A stretch of 11,683 nt of DNA from Truepera sp. GTDB lineage: Bacteria; Deinococcota; Deinococci; Deinococcales; Trueperaceae. Below, piece after piece: positions 7,410 through 11,683 of this stretch (position 1 is the first letter of the stretch; each line of letters begins with the position of its first letter). Position numbers and translations under genes: made by a program. The notes under the pieces were generated by a model that did not search any database, was not told the origin of the DNA, and saw only the letters and a list, made by a program, of their open reading frames with translations. Location of the stretch: NCBI GenBank assembly GCA_018333775.1, contig JAGXSO010000117.1, positions 1 through 11,683 on the forward strand. Reading direction: 5' to 3'.

Positions 7410-7502
7410 ATGAAGCTATCGGTGAGCAACTGTATATGTAACTGTAGATGTAAATGTGGCATCCGTCGCCAGTTGGCCAAGCTAGCGGGTGGTGCAGCGT
7501 GA
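7410..7502 (+). CDS. Possible 30-residue cysteine-rich microprotein or leader peptide
   Basis: ATG 7410 starts a 30-codon frame that ends at TGA 7500-7502. Residues 8-16 read CICNCRCKC, five cysteines at every second position, followed by a basic, Ala/Gly-rich tail (GIRRQLAKLAGGAA). AGGAGGG at 7401-7407 overlaps the stop of the preceding SDR and is an excellent Shine-Dalgarno, though only 2-3 bases from the ATG. The TGA overlaps an in-frame GTG of the zinc dehydrogenase gene (GTGA at 7499-7502). All five Cys codons are TGT, and ATA, AGA and AAA appear, all unlike the flanking genes. It could be a metal-binding peptide, a cysteine-responsive leader like the polycysteine short ORFs described in mycobacteria, or a by-product of a DNA repeat. 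I do not recognise a family. Confidence 0.35.
   Translation: MKLSVSNCICNCRCKCGIRRQLAKLAGGAA
7428..7457 (+). repeat. A+T-rich short tandem repeat (TGTANN units)
   Basis: Two adjacent 12-base units, aactgtatatgt (7428-7439) and aactgtagatgt (7440-7451), differ at one position, and a third partial unit aaatgt (7452-7457) follows. The same tract is a 6-base periodic run of TGTANN. Only 8 of 30 bases are G or C, in a window that is otherwise strongly G+C-rich. The period is a multiple of three and stays in the frame of the cysteine-rich ORF, where it encodes the alternating cysteines. It could be a slippage product, a site for a DNA- or RNA-binding protein, or coding sequence. Confidence 0.7.
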
Positions 7503-7513
7503 TTCCGGCCAGC

Positions 7514-8569
7514 ATGACGGCGGTCCGCTATCACGCCCCTGGCGACCTGCGGGTAGAGCGGGTACCTGTTCCTGAGATCGGGCCACAAGATGCGCTGCTT
7601 AAGGTCGAGGCGGTCGGCATCTGCGCCACTGACCAAAAGATCGCTGCGCGCGGTCATTTTAAGATCCCCAGCGGCTCCGCGGCCCGCATCCTCGGCCACG
7701 AGGTAGCCGGCACCATCGTGGCAGTCGGTGAGGAGGTAAGCAGCCTGGCGCTGGGCACGCGGGTGGCCGTGGTTCCTAACCTGGGCTGTGGGCGCTGCCC
7801 CGACTGCGTAGCCGGTGACATGCACCTCTGCCCTGACTACGACGCCATTGGGATCACCCTCGACGGCGGCATGGCCGAGTATCTGCGGCTACCGGCGCGG
7901 GCGCTGGCGGCGGGCAATGCGCTGGTGCTACCCGCCGGCCTGCCCTATCACCAAGCCGCGCTGCTCGAGCCCTTGGCCTGCTGTTACAACTCGCTCTCAG
8001 CCTGCAACCTGAAGCCCGGAGGGTCGCTGCTAGTCGTCGGAGCCGGTCCGATGGGTCTGATGCACGTGGCCTTAGGGAAGGCTTGTGGCGCCGCGCCGAT
8101 CATCGTTAGCGACATTCAGGAGCCCAGGTTGGCCTTGGCCCGCGCTCTGGGCGCCGATGTCGTGATCGATGCGCGCCGGGAGAGTGTGAGCAAGCGAATC
8201 CGGGAACTGACCGGCGGCCGCGGCGTCTCGGCGGTAGTGGTCGCGGTCGGCTCGGCTGAGGCCCAGGCTGAGGCGCCCGAGTGGACTGCCCGCAAGGGGA
8301 CCGTTAACTTCTTTGCCAGCCTGCCGAGCGGCCAGGATGCCGTGCCGGTCCCGGCCAACCGCATTCACTACCAACAGCTTGCCATTACCGGCACCACCGG
8401 AGCCAACGTTACCCACTTCCACCACACGCTGAGCCTGGTCAGCACCGGCCGGGTCGAGGTAGCGGGCCTAGTAACCGGGCGCTACCCGTTGGCGGAGGCG
8501 CTGTCGGCCTTCGTGCAGGGCCGCTTGCCGGAGCATGCCAGGGTGGTGCTCGAGCCTGGGGAGGGTTAG
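7514..8569 (+). CDS. Zinc-dependent medium-chain alcohol/polyol dehydrogenase
   Basis: A 351-residue MDR-superfamily enzyme (sorbitol / threonine / idonate dehydrogenase-like), oxidising a secondary hydroxyl with NAD. Catalytic-zinc ligands are Cys37 (GICATD), His62-Glu63 (GHEVAG) and the Glu of LLEPLACC. The structural-zinc cysteines are 92, 95, 98 and 106 (CGRCPDC then C). The Rossmann motif is VVGAGPMG, and the Asp in VSDIQEPR suggests NAD over NADP. I place the start at ATG 7514, because MTAVRYHAPGDLRVE matches the usual family N-terminus. GTG 7499 (five residues longer) overlaps the TGA of the small upstream ORF as GTGA and has a weak GGGTGG six bases before it, so it is a real alternative. 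The substrate is unknown; L-iditol, xylitol and L-idonate types are equally possible. Confidence 0.92.
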   Translation: MTAVRYHAPGDLRVERVPVPEIGPQDALLKVEAVGICATDQKIAARGHFKIPSGSAARILGHEVAGTIVAVGEEVSSLALGTRVAVVPNLGCGRCPDCVAGDMHLCPDYDAIGITLDGGMAEYLRLPARALAAGNALVLPAGLPYHQAALLEPLACCYNSLSACNLKPGGSLLVVGAGPMGLMHVALGKACGAAPIIVSDIQEPRLALARALGADVVIDARRESVSKRIRELTGGRGVSAVVVAVGSAEAQAEAPEWTARKGTVNFFASLPSGQDAVPVPANRIHYQQLAITGTTGANVTHFHHTLSLVSTGRVEVAGLVTGRYPLAEALSAFVQGRLPEHARVVLEPGEG

Positions 8570-8570
8570 C

Positions 8571-10091
8571 ATGGCGGCCTATCTAATTGGGGTAGACCTC
8601 GGCACCAGCGGGACTAAGGCCGCCCTCTTCGACACCGCCGGGCGGCTGCTGGCCGATGCCTTTGCCGAGACCCCCTTGCACCATCCCCGGCTAGGCTGGG
8701 TGGAGCAGCATCCCGACGATTTTTACGCCGGCGCCTTGCGCACGATACGCGCTTGCCTGGAGAAGAGCGCCGTCGACCCGAGCCAGGTAGCGGCCATCGC
8801 CCTCTCCGGTCAGATGGCCGGCCTGTGCAGCGTCGATCAGGAGTGGGATAGCCCCACCCGCTACGATTCTTGGCTGGACAGCCGCTGCGCGCCCTACATG
8901 ATAGCCATGCAGGAGCACGCCGCGCGGATTATTGAGCTGACCGGCGGCTACCCGACCTACTCGCACGGACCCAAACTACTATGGTGGCTGCACGAGCAGC
9001 CCGAGGTGTTCAAGCGGGTCAGCAAGTTCCTCATGCCCTCGGCCTACGTGGCTGGCCGCCTGGCCGGACTCCGCGGCGAGCAGGCCTTTATTGACGATAC
9101 CTACCTGCACTTCACCTGCCTCAGCGACACGGCTAGCGGCGCCTGGTCCGACGAGTTGCTGGAGCTGCTAGCGGTCCCGCGGGAGAAGCTGCCCCGCATC
9201 GTGCGGCCCTGGGAGGTGGTGGGGCATCTTACCCGCGAAGCGGCGGCGGAGTCCGGGCTGCTATCCGGCACCCCGATCGCGGCGGGTGCAGGCGATACCG
9301 TTGCCGGTATGCTCGGCGCCGGGCTGGTGGAGCCGGGTATGGCGCTGGATGTAGCCGGTACGGCGGCGGTCTTTGCGGTCGGCCTCGACTCCTTTAGGCC
9401 CGACGCTCAAGAGCGGACGCTCTTTACCGGTCGGCTAGCCATTGACGGCCTCTGGTTCGCCTATGCCTACATCAACGGCGGCGGCCTGAATGTGCGCTGG
9501 TTCCGCGACCAGTGGGGGGCGGGAGCGAGCTATGAGCAGCTCGAGCAGCAAGCCAGCAGCGTCCCGCCGGGCTCAGATGGGCTCTTCTTCCTGCCGCACC
9601 TAGGCGGCCGCGTCTGCCCCAACGACCCGGCACAGCGGGGCCTGTGGAGCGGCTTTAGCTGGTCGCACGGCAAGCCTCACTTCTACCGCTCGCTGCTCGA
9701 GGGGGTAGCCTACGAATACGCCCATTATCTGCGCATCGAGCAGGCGCTCTTCCCGCAGCTCCGCTTCCGGGAGGCGCGGGTGATCGGCGGCGGCGCCGCT
9801 AGCGGCCTCTGGAACCAGATCAAAGCCGACGTGTTGGGCCTCTCCTACCTGCCGCTCCAGCAGCAGGAATGCACCGTGCTAGGGGCTGCGCTCATCGCCG
9901 GTCACGCGGTCGGCGTGCTGCCCGACCTTAAGGAGGCGGCGCGCCGCGCCAACCCCTTGCGCGACCCCGTCACCCCCGATCCGGCAACGCATCGCCGCTA
10001 TCAGCCGTTCGTCGATCACTATCTCGACCTGCAAGCACGGACGGCCCCCTGGCTACACCGGTTAGCAGCCACCCTTGAGGCATCGCCATGA
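8571..10091 (+). CDS. FGGY family carbohydrate kinase, xylulokinase-like
   Basis: A 506-residue sugar kinase that transfers phosphate from ATP to a ketose, polyol or sugar acid. The N-terminal FGGY domain opens with IGVDLGTSGTKA (Asp9, Thr12, Lys16) and has a sugar-site segment SGQMAG (79-84) and SWLDSRC (100-106). The catalytic base is probably Asp242 in AGAGDTVAG. The C-terminal domain contains GLFFLPHLGGRVCPNDPAQRG and VIGGGAASGLWNQIKADVLG, the typical nucleotide-side motifs. Xylulokinases have Met-His-Gly where this has Met-Ala-Gly, and Gly-Asp-Asn where this has Gly-Asp-Thr, so D-xylulose should not be assumed. The start at ATG 8571 is chosen because GGGGAGGG (8558-8565) precedes it and the DLGT motif begins a few residues on. 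It overlaps the next gene by 4 bp (ATGA). Confidence 0.93.
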   Translation: MAAYLIGVDLGTSGTKAALFDTAGRLLADAFAETPLHHPRLGWVEQHPDDFYAGALRTIRACLEKSAVDPSQVAAIALSGQMAGLCSVDQEWDSPTRYDSWLDSRCAPYMIAMQEHAARIIELTGGYPTYSHGPKLLWWLHEQPEVFKRVSKFLMPSAYVAGRLAGLRGEQAFIDDTYLHFTCLSDTASGAWSDELLELLAVPREKLPRIVRPWEVVGHLTREAAAESGLLSGTPIAAGAGDTVAGMLGAGLVEPGMALDVAGTAAVFAVGLDSFRPDAQERTLFTGRLAIDGLWFAYAYINGGGLNVRWFRDQWGAGASYEQLEQQASSVPPGSDGLFFLPHLGGRVCPNDPAQRGLWSGFSWSHGKPHFYRSLLEGVAYEYAHYLRIEQALFPQLRFREARVIGGGAASGLWNQIKADVLGLSYLPLQQQECTVLGAALIAGHAVGVLPDLKEAARRANPLRDPVTPDPATHRRYQPFVDHYLDLQARTAPWLHRLAATLEASP

Positions 10092-11059
10092 ACTACCGCG
10101 TACTGGCCACCGCCCGCTCCTTCTGCCGCACTGAGGGGCCGCATCACGCTTACCTAGCACAACATGGCTGCCAGGTTGACTTGCGCGCCGAAGAGCAGCC
10201 GCTCAGCGCCGATAAGCTAGGCGACATCATCGCCGGTTATGACGGCGTCATCCTGGGGCTAGATAGCTGCGACGCCACGGTGCTGGGACGCGCCGACCGC
10301 CTCCGGGTGATCTCCCGCTACGGGGTAGGGGTAGATAACGTCGATCTGGCGGCTGCTACCCGGCTTGGCATTGCCGTCACCATCACCCCCGGCACCAACA
10401 CCACAGCAGTGGCTGAACTTACCATCGCGCTGATCTTGGCGCTGGCGCGAAACCTGCCCCAGGTAGTCAGCGCCGCCAAGGCCGGCCAGTGGCGGCGCAC
10501 TCCAGGGTGGGAGCTGTCCGGCAAGACCCTTGGCCTAATCGGCTTTGGCGCCATCGGCCAGGCGGTAGCCAAACGCGCTCACGGGCTCGAGCTTAAAGTG
10601 CTGGCCTACGACCCCTTCTGGCCGGGCGAGGCAGACCAGGCCGAGCGGGTCGATCTGGCCACGCTGTTAAGCTCAGCTGATATCGTGTCGCTGCACGCGG
10701 CGCTTACCCCCGACACCAGAGGGCTGATCAACCGCGAGCGGCTGGCCCAGATGAAAGACGGTGCCGTTCTAGTCAATACCGCGCGCGCCGCTCTAGTGGA
10801 CGAAGAGGCGCTCTACGAGGCCCTGACGCGCGGCAAGCTGGCCGGAGCGGCCATCGACGTCTTGGCCAACGAGGCCGGTCCGCTGCTAGGCTTGGAGAAA
10901 GTGATCGTTACGCCGCACCTAGGAGCCACTACGCGCGAGGCGGTAGCGCGCATGAGCCTGCTGGCAGCCGAGAACTTGGTCGCCGTTTTGCACGGCAAGC
11001 CCTGCCGTTTTGTGGTTAATGCGGTGCGGGGTAGCGGAGGGGCTGATAATGGCGCTTAA
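10088..11059 (+). CDS. D-2-hydroxyacid dehydrogenase, phosphoglycerate dehydrogenase-like
   Basis: A 323-residue NAD(P)-dependent dehydrogenase of the D-isomer-specific 2-hydroxyacid family, interconverting a 2-hydroxy and a 2-keto acid. A split substrate domain flanks the Rossmann domain with GFGAIG (152-157). The catalytic triad is Arg233 (NTARA), Glu262 (DVLANEAGP) and His277 (TPHLGATT). RYGVGVDNVD and PGTNTTAVAELTI match the phosphoglycerate dehydrogenase branch. It stops right after the catalytic core, so it lacks the ACT and intervening domains of long SerA proteins, arguing against serine-feedback control. Here it more likely acts on a sugar acid (phosphoglycerate, erythronate-4-phosphate, glycerate or ketogluconate type). 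It is coupled to the kinase by ATGA overlap, so its substrate may be close to the kinase product. The last residues (GSGGADNGA) are a flexible tail. Confidence 0.9.
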   Translation: MNYRVLATARSFCRTEGPHHAYLAQHGCQVDLRAEEQPLSADKLGDIIAGYDGVILGLDSCDATVLGRADRLRVISRYGVGVDNVDLAAATRLGIAVTITPGTNTTAVAELTIALILALARNLPQVVSAAKAGQWRRTPGWELSGKTLGLIGFGAIGQAVAKRAHGLELKVLAYDPFWPGEADQAERVDLATLLSSADIVSLHAALTPDTRGLINRERLAQMKDGAVLVNTARAALVDEEALYEALTRGKLAGAAIDVLANEAGPLLGLEKVIVTPHLGATTREAVARMSLLAAENLVAVLHGKPCRFVVNAVRGSGGADNGA

Positions 11060-11180
11060 TATGCGGCTGGTACTCCAGAAAGTAAGTGGCTGGTGGGTTC
11101 ATCACAGGCCCCTACCGCCTACAACCCACACCTCACACCCGACTCAATTAACGGCTCGTTTTTCCGGAGGATCGTCATGA
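11049..11180 (+). CDS. Possible 43-codon ORF bridging to the isomerase gene
   Basis: ATG 11049 lies inside the last codons of the hydroxyacid dehydrogenase gene in another frame. It is preceded at 6 bases by GGAGGGG (11036-11042), a near-ideal Shine-Dalgarno. The frame runs 43 codons and ends at TGA 11178-11180, overlapping the isomerase ATG as ATGA. It begins MALNMRLVLQKVSGWWVHHR and continues with a Pro/Thr/His-rich stretch and a Ser/Gly-rich end; no family is recognised. A second ATG (11061) lies one base after the dehydrogenase stop. An open frame of this size is not rare by chance; the ribosome site is the main support. Confidence 0.25.
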   Translation: MALNMRLVLQKVSGWWVHHRPLPPTTHTSHPTQLTARFSGGSS

Positions 11181-11683
11181 CCTACATGACCCCCTTTACC
11201 GCCTGGATCGATCTCAAGGACGGCACCATCCCCAACGCGGCCAGCGTGCAGACGCAGCGGCTTACTGACATGCGCGGCCTGTTTGCCGACCGCCAGGCCG
11301 AGGCGGCGCTCCTAGCCCAAAATCCGGTGATCTATCAGGTTTACAACGCTACCAATAACCCCAAGGACGAAGGGCAACTGCTCTACTCCACCACGGTCAT
11401 CTACCCCGGCCAGGTGGGGGATGAGTACTTCATGACCAAGGGGCACTATCACGCCAAGGGGGACCGCGCCGAGCTTTACTACTGCCTTCAGGGTGAGGGT
11501 TATCTGCTATTGCAGACGCCGGGGGGAGAGATCAATGCGCAAGCCATGGCTCCCGGGGCGGCCTCCTACGTACCCCCCTATTGGGGTCATCGCACGGTCA
11601 ACATCGGCCCAGGCAACTTCGTCTTTTTGGCAGTCTTCCCCGCCGATGCCGGTTACGACTACCAGACTATCGCCGAGCGGGGG
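11177..11683 (+). CDS. pgiA: Cupin-type glucose-6-phosphate isomerase, 3' partial
   Basis: Metal-dependent cupin phosphoglucose isomerase, interconverting glucose-6-P and fructose-6-P in the cytoplasm. This is the archaeal-type enzyme known from Pyrococcus and Thermococcus, unrelated to the common SIS-fold Pgi. The metal set is visible as GHYH (His90, His92), Glu99 (DRAELY) and His138 (PPYWGHRTVN), the same spacing as His88/His90/Glu97/His136 of the Pyrococcus furiosus protein. LLLQTP, VPPYW, ADAGYDY and TIAERG also match. 169 residues are present with no stop before the window edge; the family is about 190 long, so only the tail is missing. GGAGG at 11166-11170 sits 6 bases before ATG 11177. 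Its presence suggests that the pathway product enters at the hexose-6-phosphate level, or that the enzyme serves a related phosphoketose. Confidence 0.93.
   Translation, partial: MTYMTPFTAWIDLKDGTIPNAASVQTQRLTDMRGLFADRQAEAALLAQNPVIYQVYNATNNPKDEGQLLYSTTVIYPGQVGDEYFMTKGHYHAKGDRAELYYCLQGEGYLLLQTPGGEINAQAMAPGAASYVPPYWGHRTVNIGPGNFVFLAVFPADAGYDYQTIAERG

Noticed and set aside
7473..7486. Palindromes TTGGCCAA and GCTAGC as operator sites
   Set aside because: Each is short, occurs in coding-compatible sequence, and has no second copy at regulatory positions in the window.
7454..7513. ATG 7454 as the start of the zinc dehydrogenase
   Set aside because: It falls in the A+T-rich repeat with no ribosome site and would add 20 residues not seen in the family.
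8535..8570. Upstream start (ATG 8535) for the FGGY kinase
   Set aside because: It lies within the dehydrogenase coding end and would add 12 residues foreign to the family; ATG 8571 has a strong ribosome site and the expected N-terminus.
11093..11129. 7-bp stem gtgggtt/aacccac before the isomerase gene
   Set aside because: The loop is 23 bases and the stem short; this is expected by chance and has no terminator features.

Overview
This window is one co-directional cluster on the + strand, cut at both ends. It reads as a sugar, sugar-alcohol or sugar-acid uptake and catabolism operon of a G+C-rich bacterium (about 60% or a little more by eye). The lineage is not fixed by the sequence. The Rbs-type ABC importer, the RpiR regulator and the archaeal-type cupin phosphoglucose isomerase would fit Chloroflexota or Deinococcota, but this is only an impression. 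No tRNA, rRNA, insertion sequence, phage gene or CRISPR array is visible.

Layout. 1-3841 holds a three-gene importer of the ribose/CUT2 type: binding protein (5' end missing), double-ATPase and permease. A long stem-loop lies just after the binding-protein stop. 3938-4981 is a Gfo/Idh/MocA dehydrogenase and 5029-5907 an RpiR-type regulator with a sugar-phosphate-sensing SIS domain. 5922-7402 holds two short-chain dehydrogenases overlapping by 4 bp. 7403-7513 is a gap with an A+T-rich repeat and a tiny cysteine-rich ORF. 7514-8569 is a zinc alcohol/polyol dehydrogenase, 8571-10091 an FGGY sugar kinase, 10088-11059 a D-2-hydroxyacid dehydrogenase, and 11177-11683 the first 169 residues of a cupin-type glucose-6-phosphate isomerase.

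Likely joint role (inference). The importer brings in a monosaccharide, polyol or aldonate. Up to five NAD(P)-dependent dehydrogenases adjust its oxidation state and stereochemistry. The FGGY kinase phosphorylates the resulting ketose or acid, and the isomerase connects the products to glucose-6-P/fructose-6-P. The RpiR protein probably senses a phosphorylated intermediate. The substrate cannot be read from sequence; a polyol (xylitol, arabitol or sorbitol class) and an idonate/ketogluconate-type acid both fit the enzyme set.

The least ordinary material is between the genes: a 25-bp interrupted hairpin at 1119-1189; a 30-codon ORF at 7410-7502 with five alternating cysteines (CICNCRCKC) encoded by a TGT-repeat DNA tract; and a recurring arrangement in which short ORFs fill the larger gaps and end on, or right against, the next gene's start codon.
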